DNA of 19,776 bases from an uncultured Verrucomicrobiales bacterium (GCA_946480965.1 CAMLMI010000042.1:1-19776), one strand, 5' to 3'. Positions 7,153 through 15,103 are shown, counted from the first letter of the stretch. Made by a program: numbers and translations. Notes: generated by a model not told the origin, from the letters alone.

Positions 7153-8550
7153 GTGTCCGCTCTGCTTTCCACTCTCCAAGCATGGCTGCGCCGACAGTTG
7201 AGGCCGTTGGCCGGAACCAAGCTCGTCGTGGCGGTCTCCGGTGGGGTGGACTCGATGGTCCTGTTGCATCAGTTGTCGCGGGCGGTGCCAGATCCGCCCA
7301 AAACATTGTTGGTCTGCCACTTCGATCATCGTTTGCGGGGCGAAGCCAGCACGGCGGATCGATTGCTGGTCGAAGCAACGGCGAAATCCTTGGGCTTGGG
7401 CTACCGGGCGGGCTTTCCCTCAAAGCCGCCGGCCGAGAGCGGAACCTCGTTGGAGGTCTGGGCTCGTCGGGAGCGTCTGGCCTTCCTGCAACGGTGTGCC
7501 CGCTCGATCAACGCCCGGTTCATCATTACCGGCCACACACTGGACGATCAGCTGGAGCTCTTCTTTCTCCGGCTCTTTCGGGGCGAAGCCTCCAGCCTTG
7601 GTGGAATGAGGGAGCGCGATCCCTTCCCGTTCGATCCCGCGCTCACCTTGCTGCGACCTTGGGTTTCGGTTCCGAAAACGGAACTGCTGGCCGAGGCCGA
7701 ACGAAGCGGAATCCCCCATCAGGAAGACGCCTCCAATGCCGATCCGAGCTTCCGGCGCAACTGGGTGCGTCACCGTTTGTTGCCCTTCATCCTGGAGGAA
7801 TACGGCCCCGGTCTCGGAGCCACGGTGCATCGCGTCTCGGAAATCCTGGCCGAAGAATCCGCCCACCTCGATTCCGAGGCGGCCCGTTGGCTGGCCCAGC
7901 CGGAGCGACTCGGCAGGATGGCGTTCGATCAGCTGCCGGTCGCGCTCCAGCGTCGCATCCTATGGCGGCAGTTCCGAGATGCCTCCGTCGTTCCCGTGTT
8001 TGAAGCCATCGAACGGCTCCGCAGCGCTCCCGGCATGACCGTGACCTTGGAAGGCGGGTTTCAGGCACGCCTGAAGCCCGATGGGAGGCTCGAACTTCTC
8101 CGGCACAAAACCCCGGCTCCATCCGTTCCAGCATCGCCCCGGTCGGTGGACTTGGCCGAATGCCGCGAAACTTCGTTCGACGGCGTCCGTTTCCAATGGT
8201 GCTTCTGCTGGGCAAAACCCATCGCGCATTCGCGCGGACGGAAGAAAGAACAATTCGACGCCGACGCCGTTGGGCCCGGAATCGTGCTGCGGCACTGGCT
8301 GCCGGGAGACCGGTTCCAGCCAAGTGGCTTCTCCAAAGCGGCCAAGCTCCAGGATTTGTTTGTCTCGGCGAAGATTCCCCGCGCAGCGCGGCATCGCCTG
8401 ATCGTGGCCTGTCGGCGCGATGGCGAGATTTTTTGGGTGGAAGGCCTCCGCATCGCCGAAAGATTCAAGCTGGGGCCCGAAACTGTCCGATGTCTGGAAT
8501 GGCGTTGGCAACGACCCGAGGCGCTCCTTGCGACCCACCCGGGCACATGA
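7153..8550 (+). CDS. tilS: tRNA(Ile)-lysidine synthase
   Basis: The product is 465 residues. It joins lysine to the wobble cytidine of the CAU-anticodon tRNA-Ile, using ATP, so that the tRNA reads AUA instead of AUG; the enzyme is cytoplasmic and essential in most bacteria. The PP-loop SGGVDS is at residues 29-34, followed by the N-type ATPase features CHFDHRLRG and ITGHTLDDQLE. The C-terminal TilS domain is recognisable in LRHWLPGDRFQP, KLQDLFVSAKIPR and IFWVEGLRIAERFKL. The start is GTG at 7153; no Shine-Dalgarno is seen, and the nearest -10-like box is only six bases away, so the transcript may be leaderless. ftsH follows 27 bp downstream, a neighbourhood common in bacteria, though the hpt gene often found between them is absent. 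Confidence 0.95.
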   Translation: MSALLSTLQAWLRRQLRPLAGTKLVVAVSGGVDSMVLLHQLSRAVPDPPKTLLVCHFDHRLRGEASTADRLLVEATAKSLGLGYRAGFPSKPPAESGTSLEVWARRERLAFLQRCARSINARFIITGHTLDDQLELFFLRLFRGEASSLGGMRERDPFPFDPALTLLRPWVSVPKTELLAEAERSGIPHQEDASNADPSFRRNWVRHRLLPFILEEYGPGLGATVHRVSEILAEESAHLDSEAARWLAQPERLGRMAFDQLPVALQRRILWRQFRDASVVPVFEAIERLRSAPGMTVTLEGGFQARLKPDGRLELLRHKTPAPSVPASPRSVDLAECRETSFDGVRFQWCFCWAKPIAHSRGRKKEQFDADAVGPGIVLRHWLPGDRFQPSGFSKAAKLQDLFVSAKIPRAARHRLIVACRRDGEIFWVEGLRIAERFKLGPETVRCLEWRWQRPEALLATHPGT

Positions 8551-8556
8551 TAGGCT
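8528..8556 (+). promoter_or_regulatory. Candidate ftsH promoter
   Basis: TTGCGA (8528-8533) and TAGGCT (8551-8556) are separated by exactly 17 bp, a sigma-70-like layout. The -35 box overlaps the last tilS codons and the -10 box lies just after the tilS stop. Initiation near 8563 would give a leader of about 15 bases. It would let ftsH be transcribed independently of tilS. Confidence 0.5.
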
Positions 8557-8577
8557 CACCAGACAACCTGAGAAGAG

Positions 8578-10620
8578 ATGCCTGATTACAACAAGAACTC
8601 CGACGAGGAGAAAAACGACAAGCGGGGCGGCGATTTCCGGTTCAACTCGCGGACCCTCGCCCTCTGGATCGCCATCCTCGGTGCCTTTGCGGTGCTGATG
8701 TTCATGAAGAAGACCACGGAGGTCCAGCCGCAGGAACTCTCCCTCGTCCAGCTCCTGGAAAAGGTGAAGGAAGACAAGGTCGCCGAGGGCCGCATCACCC
8801 ACAACCCGCAGTCCAACATCAAGCTCATCACCGGCAAGCTCTACAAATACGACGAGAAGGGCGAGAAGATCATCGGCAAGGACGGCAAACCGGAAACCAC
8901 CGACTTCCGCACCCAGGATGTCCTGACCGACACCTACTCCGACAAGCTGACCGAAACGGGGAAATTCAAATCCTATGAGCCGAGCATGTTCTGGCCGAAT
9001 CTGGCGATCACGCTCCTGCCCCTGCTCTTCATCGTCGGGCTGATCTATTTCTTCCTCATCCGGCAGATCAAGTCCGCCGGCAAGGGTGCGCTCAGCTTCG
9101 GCAAGAGCAAGGCCAGGATGCTGTCGAAGGACAAAAACAAGATCACCTTCAAGGACGTCGCCGGGGTCGAGGAAGCCAAGGACGAGGTGTCCGAGCTGGT
9201 GGACTTCCTGAAAGATCCCAAGAAGTTCCAGAAGCTGGGCGGCCGCATTCCCAAGGGCATCCTCATGGTCGGCCCGCCCGGCACCGGCAAGACCCTTCTC
9301 GCCAAGGCCATCGCCGGCGAGGCCGATGCCGCGTTCTTCAGCATCAGCGGTTCGGATTTCGTGGAGATGTTCGTCGGCGTCGGCGCGAGCCGCGTGCGCG
9401 ACATGTTCGACCAGGCCCGGAAGAACACGCCGTGCTTGATCTTCATCGACGAGATCGACGCCGTGGGCCGCAGCCGCGGTCATGGCTTCGGCGGCGGCAA
9501 CGACGAGCGCGAACAAACCCTCAACGCCCTGCTGGTGGAGATGGACGGCTTCGATACCCAGGAAGGCATCATCATCATCGCGGCGACCAACCGTCCTGAC
9601 GTCCTTGATCCCGCACTGCTCCGCCCCGGTCGTTTTGACCGCCAGATCGGCGTCAGCCTGCCCGATGTGCGCGGACGCGAGGCGATCCTCAAGGTCCACG
9701 CCAAGAACGTGAAGCTCGACCCCTTGGCCGACCTTTCCGTCATTGCCCGCGGCACTCCCGGATATTCCGGGGCCGATCTGGCGAATCTCCTGAATGAAGC
9801 CGCTCTCTTGGCCGCCCGCACCGGCAAGAAGGCCATCACCCAGGGCGATCTGGAGGAAGCCCGCGTCAAGGTCCGCTGGGGCCGCGAGCGCCGCAGCCTG
9901 GCGATGTCGGACGAGAACAAGAAGCTCACCGCTTGGCACGAAGCCGGACACGCGCTGGTCAACGTGCTGCTCAAGCACACCCATCCGCTCCATAAGGTCA
10001 CAATCATCCCGCGCGGACAGTCCCTGGGCTCCACCTGGTCGCTCCCGAAGGAGGACCAGCTCAACTATGGCCGCCTCCAGATGCTCGACGAGATCGCGAT
10101 GGCCATGGCCGGCCGCATCGCCGAGGAGATCGTTTCCGGCGACATCTCGACCGGCGCCTCCGGAGACATCCAGATGGCCACGCACCTCGCCCGCAACATG
10201 GTTTGCCAATGGGGCATGAGCGAGAAGGTCGGCATGGTCCACTTCGGCAGCGACAACGACAACGTGTTCCTCGGCCGTGACATGGTCATGCGCAAGGAAT
10301 ACAGCGAAGAGACCGCGCAGAAGATCGACGAGGAGGTCCGCCGCCTGATCACCGACGGCTACAACCGCGCCAAACACCTCATCGAAACCAACCGCGACAA
10401 GCTGGAGATGATCGCCAACGCCCTGCTCGAATACGAGACGCTCGACGGCGCGCAGGTCGAAGAGATCATCCGGACCGGCACCTTCACCCCGCCGCCGCAC
10501 CATCCCAAGGATGTTGATCCTCCGAGCGGCGCCCCGGCCGTCACCACCGGCAACGAGCCGGTCAAGCCCGCGCCGCCCATCATTCCCGGTTTGGGCAGCC
10601 CGACACCGGCCCCGGCCTAG
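8578..10620 (+). CDS. ftsH: ATP-dependent zinc metalloprotease FtsH
   Basis: The product is 680 residues. It is a hexameric inner-membrane AAA protease that extracts and degrades damaged membrane proteins and some regulators. Membrane segments lie at about 27-43 and 141-161, flanking a polar extracytoplasmic region of about 97 residues that contains a Lys/Glu/Gly-rich insert ([14 protein letters not shown]). The AAA module shows Walker A GPPGTGKT (232-239), the pore loop MFVGVG, Walker B LIFIDEID, and [19 protein letters not shown], the second region of homology. The protease domain has zinc-binding HEAGH (454-458), with the third ligand probably Asp530 in [10 protein letters not shown]. The last ~45 residues are Pro-rich and look disordered. 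Start ATG 8578 follows a weak purine stretch (GAGAAGAG). Transcription probably ends at the hairpin at 10639-10671. Confidence 0.98.
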   Translation: MPDYNKNSDEEKNDKRGGDFRFNSRTLALWIAILGAFAVLMFMKKTTEVQPQELSLVQLLEKVKEDKVAEGRITHNPQSNIKLITGKLYKYDEKGEKIIGKDGKPETTDFRTQDVLTDTYSDKLTETGKFKSYEPSMFWPNLAITLLPLLFIVGLIYFFLIRQIKSAGKGALSFGKSKARMLSKDKNKITFKDVAGVEEAKDEVSELVDFLKDPKKFQKLGGRIPKGILMVGPPGTGKTLLAKAIAGEADAAFFSISGSDFVEMFVGVGASRVRDMFDQARKNTPCLIFIDEIDAVGRSRGHGFGGGNDEREQTLNALLVEMDGFDTQEGIIIIAATNRPDVLDPALLRPGRFDRQIGVSLPDVRGREAILKVHAKNVKLDPLADLSVIARGTPGYSGADLANLLNEAALLAARTGKKAITQGDLEEARVKVRWGRERRSLAMSDENKKLTAWHEAGHALVNVLLKHTHPLHKVTIIPRGQSLGSTWSLPKEDQLNYGRLQMLDEIAMAMAGRIAEEIVSGDISTGASGDIQMATHLARNMVCQWGMSEKVGMVHFGSDNDNVFLGRDMVMRKEYSEETAQKIDEEVRRLITDGYNRAKHLIETNRDKLEMIANALLEYETLDGAQVEEIIRTGTFTPPPHHPKDVDPPSGAPAVTTGNEPVKPAPPIIPGLGSPTPAPA

Positions 10621-10638
10621 CCGTCCAAGCCTCCGCCT

Positions 10639-10671
10639 CCAGCCCCGTTGGCCCCGAGCCGACGGGGCTGG
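10639..10671. terminator. Hairpin terminator between ftsH and the AraC-family gene
   Basis: The arms CCAGCCCCGT (10639-10648) and ACGGGGCTGG (10662-10671) form a perfect 10-bp GC-rich stem with a 13-base loop, followed on the plus strand by TTCCGTTT. It lies between two convergent genes 58 bp apart, where a shared terminator is expected. The T-stretch is short, so termination efficiency is uncertain. Confidence 0.7.
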
Positions 10672-10678
10672 TTCCGTT

Positions 10679-11548
10679 TCAGCCGCGACGCGCCTTGGCA
10701 TTGGCCGAAGAGCCGCCGGCCCGATACTCCGTGGGCGTCACGCCCACCCAGCGCCGGAAGGCCCGGGAAAACACGAGCGGATCCGCGTAGCCCACCTGCG
10801 GGGCGAGGGTTTCGAGCTTGTCGTCGGACATCTCCAGGAGCTGCCGCGCGCGCTGCATCCGCACATAGGCCACATGGTGCATCGGGGAGCGTCCCAGCTC
10901 GCGCAGGCAGAGCCGCCGCAGATGCTCGGCGCTCAAGTGGGCGCGCTTCGCCAACTCGCCCAGCGACCAGGGCGCGCCCGGTTGCTTCTCCACTTCGTCC
11001 CACAGCTTCCACAGCCGCTGGTTGCCCTGCCAAGGGCTCGCCAGCCGCGAGGCCAGGCCATGCACGAGGCTCAGCCAATGGTGGACAAACTTCGCGTCCC
11101 GCGCCCCGTTCCACTCGGCCTGGAGCCCCTGGATGGCCCGCGCCAGATCCGTCCCGCCCGCGACTCCCCGCACCGGCGACGAAGCGCCGACGAGCGGCTT
11201 GATCCAGGGGGGCTCGTCATAGCGCACCCAGGCGATGGTGAAGGGTTTGCTCTTCACTGCGAAGAACGCGTTCAACACCCGGGGCGGCGCCATGCAGACC
11301 ATGCCTTCCGCCACGCGCTGCCAACGTCCATCGAGCAGGATGCGCCCTTCGCCTTCCACGCAGGCGAGGAAGAAGCTGCCGTCTGGCCGCAGCCGCACGC
11401 GGCGATACGGCGCCCAGCCCGCATCCAGTCCCAGGCGCGCGATCCGGTGGGGCTTCAGTTCCGCGCAATCGGCCGCCTCGATGCGCCAGCAGCGGGTGCG
11501 CGGGCCGTTCACGTTGGCGTCGGTCAACTCGAAGGATTCGGCGGGCAC
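10679..11548 (-). CDS. AraC-family transcriptional regulator
   Basis: The product is 289 residues. The N-terminal half resembles a cupin-like ligand-sensing domain (GSFFLACVEGEGRILLDGRW, then EGMVCMAPPRV). The C-terminal ~100 residues are an AraC DNA-binding domain with two helix-turn-helix units, about 194-219 (LGELAKRAHLSAEHLRRL) and 244-268, closing with VGVTPTEYRAG. The reading starts with GTG 11548; a -10-like TAGCTT lies only six bases upstream, so either the transcript is leaderless or the true start is a little further in (a GTG codon occurs at residue 13). It is divergent from a hexose-6-phosphate mutarotase gene, so it may control that gene, itself, or a sugar-related operon elsewhere. 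Ligand unknown. Confidence 0.92.
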   Translation of the reverse strand: MPAESFELTDANVNGPRTRCWRIEAADCAELKPHRIARLGLDAGWAPYRRVRLRPDGSFFLACVEGEGRILLDGRWQRVAEGMVCMAPPRVLNAFFAVKSKPFTIAWVRYDEPPWIKPLVGASSPVRGVAGGTDLARAIQGLQAEWNGARDAKFVHHWLSLVHGLASRLASPWQGNQRLWKLWDEVEKQPGAPWSLGELAKRAHLSAEHLRRLCLRELGRSPMHHVAYVRMQRARQLLEMSDDKLETLAPQVGYADPLVFSRAFRRWVGVTPTEYRAGGSSANAKARRG

Positions 11549-11554
11549 GGCGCG

Positions 11555-11587
11555 AAGCTACCTGCGGGGCCGGACCGGTGTCACCGG
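11555..11587 (-). promoter_or_regulatory. Candidate promoter and operator of the AraC-family gene
   Basis: Reading the minus strand, GTGACA (11584-11579) and TAGCTT (11560-11555) are spaced by 18 bp. The -35 box is embedded in the perfect palindrome CCGGTG-T-CACCGG (11575-11587). A protein bound to the palindrome would block this promoter, so autoregulation is plausible. AraC-family sites are more often direct repeats, which weakens the idea that the AraC protein itself binds here. Confidence 0.45.
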
Positions 11588-11625
11588 CGACGTTGCCCCG
11601 ACCCGGGCACCGGGGCAGAAACCGC

Positions 11626-11662
11626 TTGGGACACCGCCCGTTCGGCGCTAGCGTCCGAACGG
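11626..11662 (+). promoter_or_regulatory. Candidate promoter of the mutarotase gene, -10 inside an inverted repeat
   Basis: TTGGGA (11626-11631) and TAGCGT (11649-11654) are separated by 17 bp. The -10 box lies between the arms CCGTTCGG (11638-11645) and CCGAACGG (11655-11662), and CGCTAGCG in the loop is itself palindromic. Initiation would fall around 11661, about 29 bases before the ATG. A second repeat, TGCCCCG (11594-11600) with CGGGGCA (11611-11617), lies just upstream. Confidence 0.5.
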
Positions 11663-11689
11663 AAACCGACCACAACCCCGAGGCCTACC

Positions 11690-12583
11690 ATGTCCACCCA
11701 ATTCTGGCAGAAGCGATCCGACATCCCCGGCCGTGTCACCTTCTCCGAAGGCAACGGCAACCTCCCGCGCATCGAGATCACCACGCCGCATTCCACCGGT
11801 GAGCTCTATCTCAACGGCGCGACCGTCACGCAGTTCCAGAAGAAGAACGAGGCTCCCCTGCTCTTCCTCAGCCAGTTCAGCCGCTGGCAGGCCGGGCAGG
11901 CCATCCGCGGCGGCGTGCCCGTCATCTTCCCCTGGTTCGGTCCCCGCGAAGGCATGGCCCAGCACGGCTTCGCTCGGAACACCAACTGGGACCTCAAGGA
12001 AATCACCCCGCTGCCCGACGGCTCCATCAGCGTCCACCTCTCCCTGCCCGAGACCAACGAAGCCTCGCTCTACCCGCCGTTCAAGGCCGACTACCGCGTC
12101 ACCTTCGGCAAGAAACTGCTGCTGGAACTCGCCGTGAAGAACCTTTCCCCCGACCAGAATTTCGAGTTCGAGGACTGCCTCCACACCTACTTCCACGTCG
12201 CCGACATCTCCGCCGTCTCCGTCACCGGGCTGCAATCCACGCACTACCTCGACAAAACCGACAGCTACGCCCGCAAGCAGCAGGCCGAAGCCGCGCTGAA
12301 GATCGACCGCGAGACCGATCGCACCTACCTCGACACGGCCTCCACCGTGGAGATCCACGACACCCGGCTGGGACGGCGCATCACCGTAGCCAAGACCGGC
12401 TCCGATTCCACCGTCGTCTGGAACCCCTGGATCAACAAAGCCCAACAGATGCCCGACTTCGGCAACGAGGAGTATCTCACCATGCTTTGCGTCGAATCCG
12501 GCAACGTCGCCACCAACCGGCGCTCCCTGCCCCCGGGCAAGGCCGCGCTCCTGTCCGTCACGCTCGAATCGGCCCCGCTCTGA
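11690..12583 (+). CDS. yeaD: D-hexose-6-phosphate mutarotase (YeaD-type aldose 1-epimerase)
   Basis: The product is 297 residues, the usual length for this family. It interconverts alpha and beta anomers of hexose phosphates in the cytoplasm. The family signatures are GGVPVIFPWFG (74-84), QHGFAR (91-96), the catalytic histidine in LHTYFHV (His165) and the catalytic glutamate in CVESG (Glu269), with VVWNPW between them. ATG 11690 is chosen because homology starts there and a GAGG Shine-Dalgarno-like sequence (11680-11683) is correctly spaced; the open frame continues far upstream only because it overlaps the regulator gene antisense. Its divergent partner is an AraC-family regulator. The metallophosphoesterase gene follows 22 bp downstream and may be co-transcribed. 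Confidence 0.92.
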   Translation: MSTQFWQKRSDIPGRVTFSEGNGNLPRIEITTPHSTGELYLNGATVTQFQKKNEAPLLFLSQFSRWQAGQAIRGGVPVIFPWFGPREGMAQHGFARNTNWDLKEITPLPDGSISVHLSLPETNEASLYPPFKADYRVTFGKKLLLELAVKNLSPDQNFEFEDCLHTYFHVADISAVSVTGLQSTHYLDKTDSYARKQQAEAALKIDRETDRTYLDTASTVEIHDTRLGRRITVAKTGSDSTVVWNPWINKAQQMPDFGNEEYLTMLCVESGNVATNRRSLPPGKAALLSVTLESAPL

Positions 12584-12605
12584 TCCGCGCCGCTGTTCTG
12601 CCGGC

Positions 12606-13586
12606 ATGAGCCGTTTCCAGCTCACCGTCCTCAGCGACGTCCACTACGCCTGCGAGGCGGAACAGGCCCGCGTGGACTACGAGATCGGCGCGGTGAGGAG
12701 CCCTCTGCACCGCGCCGCGCTGCGGCTCTACCGGAACCACATCTGGCTCCGCGACGCCCAGTTCCAGAACCACCTGCTTGACCGGTTCCTCGATCTCTCC
12801 ACCCGTTTGGGGCAACCGGACCTCGTCGTCGCGGGCGGCGACTACACCACCGACACCGCTTTCATCGGCGTCGCGGACGAAGCCGCCCACCGCAGCGTGG
12901 AGCTTTGCCTGGGGGCCTTGCGTGGCCGCTTCGGAGACCGCTTCGTCGCCAACATGGGCGACCACGAACTCGGCAAGATCAGCATGACCGGACTCGCGGG
13001 CGGGCTGCGGATCGAAAGCTGGCGTCGAGCCACCAACGGCCTCGGCATTCCCGGCTTCTGGGAACGCGACCTCGGAGCCTACCGGCTCGTCGGCATCGCC
13101 TCCTCGCCCATCGCCTTGCCGGTCCTGGAACCGGAAACGCTGCCCGATGAACGGCCCCATTGGCACACGGTCCGGACCGAGTTGATCGACCAGTTGTGCG
13201 GGAGCTTCGGACGACTGCGTCCGGGCCAACGGGTGCTTCTGTTCTGCCACGACCCCACGGCACTGCCGTTCCTTGCGGAACACGGCGTCATTGGCCCGTG
13301 GCTCGACCGCATCGAGGCCACGATCATCGGCCATCTCCATTCACCGCTCGTTTTCTGGCAGAGCCAAGTGGTGGCCGGGATTCCGCCGGTGAAGCTCTTC
13401 GGCACGACCATCCACCGGATCACCAAGGCCCTGAACCGCGCCCGCTCGTGGAAGGCCTTTCGCCCGAGACTCTGCCCCTCGCTGGCGGGCATCGAGCTGG
13501 TCAAGGACGGCGGCTATCTGACCTTGGAACTCGACCTGACCGGAAAATCCCCGGCCCAGATCGTCCGCCACCGGCTCCCGCGCTGA
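12606..13586 (+). CDS. Calcineurin-like metallophosphoesterase
   Basis: The product is 326 residues with no signal peptide, so probably cytoplasmic. The two-metal phosphoesterase motifs appear in order: LSDVHY (Asp11, His13), GGDYT (Asp79), GDHE (118-121), FCHD (His215) and GHLHS (His243, His245). The third is normally GNHD/E, whose Asn is a metal ligand; here it is Asp119, an unusual change. The spacing between the first and second motifs is long (about 66 residues, partly Arg/Leu-rich helix). Substrate cannot be assigned; relatives cleave phosphomono- or diesters. It follows the mutarotase gene closely on the same strand and converges on a small gene with only 21 bp between the stops. No Shine-Dalgarno precedes ATG 12606. 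Confidence 0.88.
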   Translation: MSRFQLTVLSDVHYACEAEQARVDYEIGAVRSPLHRAALRLYRNHIWLRDAQFQNHLLDRFLDLSTRLGQPDLVVAGGDYTTDTAFIGVADEAAHRSVELCLGALRGRFGDRFVANMGDHELGKISMTGLAGGLRIESWRRATNGLGIPGFWERDLGAYRLVGIASSPIALPVLEPETLPDERPHWHTVRTELIDQLCGSFGRLRPGQRVLLFCHDPTALPFLAEHGVIGPWLDRIEATIIGHLHSPLVFWQSQVVAGIPPVKLFGTTIHRITKALNRARSWKAFRPRLCPSLAGIELVKDGGYLTLELDLTGKSPAQIVRHRLPR

Positions 13587-13607
13587 ACGCCCGTTCGGCC
13601 CTTCCGC

Positions 13608-13799
13608 TCAAGGATCGAGGCTGCCCGGCGGCACGCTGACGATCTTGCCCAGCGCGGTTTTGACGAAGAGACACGAATCCCATGCGGCGAGCAGCTCGAC
13701 GGGCCACCCCGGCTGAACCGCGTCCGGCAGCTTGATCCCCTCCGACGGCCTCCGCACCCAGTAGATTTTCCCGATTTCCAGTTTGATCACGGCTTCCAT
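13608..13799 (-). CDS. Small protein of unknown function
   Basis: The 63-residue reading starts at ATG 13799 (MEAVIKLEIGKIYWVRRPSEG); another in-frame ATG at 13820 adds seven residues. It is a compact, mostly beta-like sequence (KLEIGKIYWVRR, PVELLAAWDSCLFVKT, GKIVSVPPGSLDP) with no signal peptide, membrane segment or cysteine pair; it could be a small SH3-like barrel. I recognise no family. It lies convergent with the metallophosphoesterase gene and downstream of a PEP-CTERM gene. Amino-acid composition is balanced, which favours a real gene, but no ribosome site is visible. Confidence 0.5.
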   Translation of the reverse strand: MEAVIKLEIGKIYWVRRPSEGIKLPDAVQPGWPVELLAAWDSCLFVKTALGKIVSVPPGSLDP

Positions 13800-13903
13800 A
13801 TTCACGACCGCAGGAGCCATCCGGCGAAACGTCTCCCATGCACCCGTTCGACCGCTCCTGTCGGCGAGCAGCGAACGGCAGTTTTCGTTCCAAGATCAAA
13901 CCC

Positions 13904-13933
13904 ACGGATTCCTTGGGATTTCACGGAATCCGT
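13904..13933 (-). terminator. Hairpin over the stop of the DUF4394 PEP-CTERM gene
   Basis: ACGGATTCC (13904-13912) and GGAATCCGT (13925-13933) form a perfect 9-bp stem with a 12-base loop. It overlaps the TGA at 13923-13921 of the minus-strand gene. On the minus strand it is followed by GGGTTTGATC, with no real T-run, so it may be a terminator or a 3' stabilising structure. Confidence 0.4.
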
Positions 13934-14841
13934 CCGGGCACAATGCCCGTTGCCGCCTCCCGCTCCGTGCAAAGCGCCCGCCGTTTCATCCGCAGCAGGG
14001 CCACCGCCCCGAGCGCCACCAACGCACCGGTCGCAGGCTCCGGCACGGTCGCGACGGTGAGCCCGATCAACTGCGAGCCCCCGATGCCGCCGACCAGGGT
14101 CGCGGCTCCGGAGGTGAGGTCCACGGTGTAGAGCGACGAAGGATCGCCGCCGGACGCGAGCGAGGCAAAGGCGGTGCCGGTGGCGCCGGAGATGTCGAAG
14201 CCCACGTTCTGCGTGTTCGAGAAGGCGATGCCGAGCGAACCCACCGTGGAGTTCGCGCCGCTGTTCGGCGGGCTCTGCAACGTCAGGATGCCAAGGGAGG
14301 CGTCGAGGTTGTAGAGCGTGGTGGTCGTCGCGCCCGGCACGTTGTTGATGTAGGCGGAGGCCGCGAGGTTCGGCGTAGCCCCTGCGTTCACGTCCCCGGC
14401 GGCGTAGGTAATCGTCCCGTCGGTCGCGACCAGCGCACCGGTGACGGGATGCAGCCGGAGATCCTGCCCCGTGTTTCCGACCAGCCGGATGCGGTCCACC
14501 GTGGGATTGAAGTCGAAGCCGAACGCCGTCCCGTTCAGCGTGAATCCGCCTTCCGAACCGACGCCGGTGGCCACGCCCGTCAGAGGGTCGATGGTGTAAA
14601 GTCGGCTCAGGCTGCCCAACCCGTAAAGCTGGCCCGTAGCGGGCCGAAGGTCGATGCCGAGGAGGGACTCCCCGCCTCCGAGACCAGAGATCGCGACGGA
14701 TGTCGCGATGGAGCCCGGGGAAGTCGAATCGAAGCTGACCAGGGTCTGGTTGACCGTGAGGCCATAGATGAGCTCGGCCCGGACCGCCGGCACACCGGCC
14801 AGAACCGCGCCGCAAAGGAGGATCGATGGAATTGGTTTCAT
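13921..14841 (-). CDS. DUF4394-type PEP-CTERM secreted protein
   Basis: The 306-residue reading starts at ATG 14841, which gives a clean signal peptide (MKPIPSILLCGAVLAGVPAVRA, cut before Glu); an in-frame GTG at 14871 is less likely. The body has beta-propeller-like repeats typical of DUF4394: LIYGLTVNQTLVSFDS, LGIDLRPATGQLYGLGS, RLYTIDPLTG, RIRLVGNTGQDLRLHPVTG and GSQLIGLTVATVPEP. The C-terminus carries VPEPAT, a hydrophobic segment ALVALGAVALL and RMKRR, the exosortase sorting signal, but then runs on for 18 more residues where such proteins usually stop. It is likely exported and surface-attached; the molecular role of the family is not known. A strong hairpin lies just before the ATG and another over the stop. 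Confidence 0.85.
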   Translation of the reverse strand: MKPIPSILLCGAVLAGVPAVRAELIYGLTVNQTLVSFDSTSPGSIATSVAISGLGGGESLLGIDLRPATGQLYGLGSLSRLYTIDPLTGVATGVGSEGGFTLNGTAFGFDFNPTVDRIRLVGNTGQDLRLHPVTGALVATDGTITYAAGDVNAGATPNLAASAYINNVPGATTTTLYNLDASLGILTLQSPPNSGANSTVGSLGIAFSNTQNVGFDISGATGTAFASLASGGDPSSLYTVDLTSGAATLVGGIGGSQLIGLTVATVPEPATGALVALGAVALLRMKRRALCTEREAATGIVPGRIP

Positions 14842-14844
14842 GCT

Positions 14845-14878
14845 GGGAGGGGTTGTTGTTTCGCTGTTCACCCCTCCC
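14845..14878 (-). promoter_or_regulatory. GC-rich leader hairpin upstream of the DUF4394 gene
   Basis: GGGAGGGGT (14845-14853) and ACCCCTCCC (14870-14878) are perfect complements with a 16-base loop. In the minus-strand transcript the hairpin ends three bases before the ATG at 14841. The purine-rich GGGAGGGG arm resembles a ribosome-binding sequence but would be buried in the stem, so the structure could limit translation. Confidence 0.5.
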
Positions 14879-14914
14879 TACGAACCAGGCACGGAAGCGG
14901 ATGCATGATTGTCA

Positions 14915-14926
14915 GGAAAATTTTCC
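14915..14926. promoter_or_regulatory. GGAAAATTTTCC palindrome between divergent genes
   Basis: A perfect 12-bp palindrome with an AT core stands out in the GC-rich region between the DUF4394 gene and guaA. A further small hairpin, ACGGG-TTCGC-CCCGT, lies at 14929-14943. It may be a protein-binding site; no regulator can be named. Confidence 0.3.
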
Positions 14927-15077
14927 GCACGGGTTCGCCCCGTTCGCTCCCTCATTGCCGGGCCCAAGGTGGCCTCTCCGGCCCAAAGCATCCACCCGGT
15001 CGGCGAGCCGTCCGCTTCTCGGGACCACGATTCTCTCCGCCCTCGCCGACTTTTTGCTCGCCAAGGCTACGGGTCGG

Positions 15078-15098
15078 AGGCAAATACGCTGCCTTTTT
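15078..15098 (+). promoter_or_regulatory. Small hairpin with T-run just before guaA
   Basis: AGGCA (15078-15082) pairs with TGCCT (15090-15094) around a 7-base loop and is followed by TTTT (15095-15098), five bases before the guaA ATG. The stem is short. It could be a weak attenuator, or chance. The same stretch includes TACGCT (15085-15090), a possible -10 box that would compete with this reading. Confidence 0.25.
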
Positions 15099-15103
15099 GA
15101 ACG

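Noticed and set aside
7960..10701. 913-codon open frame on the minus strand opposite ftsH
   Set aside because: It mirrors the codon pattern of ftsH, is dominated by Asp/Val/Leu/Gly runs with no domain, and also crosses the tilS-ftsH boundary.
10511..11689. Upstream extension of the mutarotase frame
   Set aside because: It overlaps the end of ftsH and the whole AraC-family gene antisense; homology begins at ATG 11690, which has a spaced GAGG.
14872..15103. Riboswitch before guaA
   Set aside because: No purine-riboswitch core or long conserved aptamer could be recognised; only small palindromes and a weak hairpin are present.
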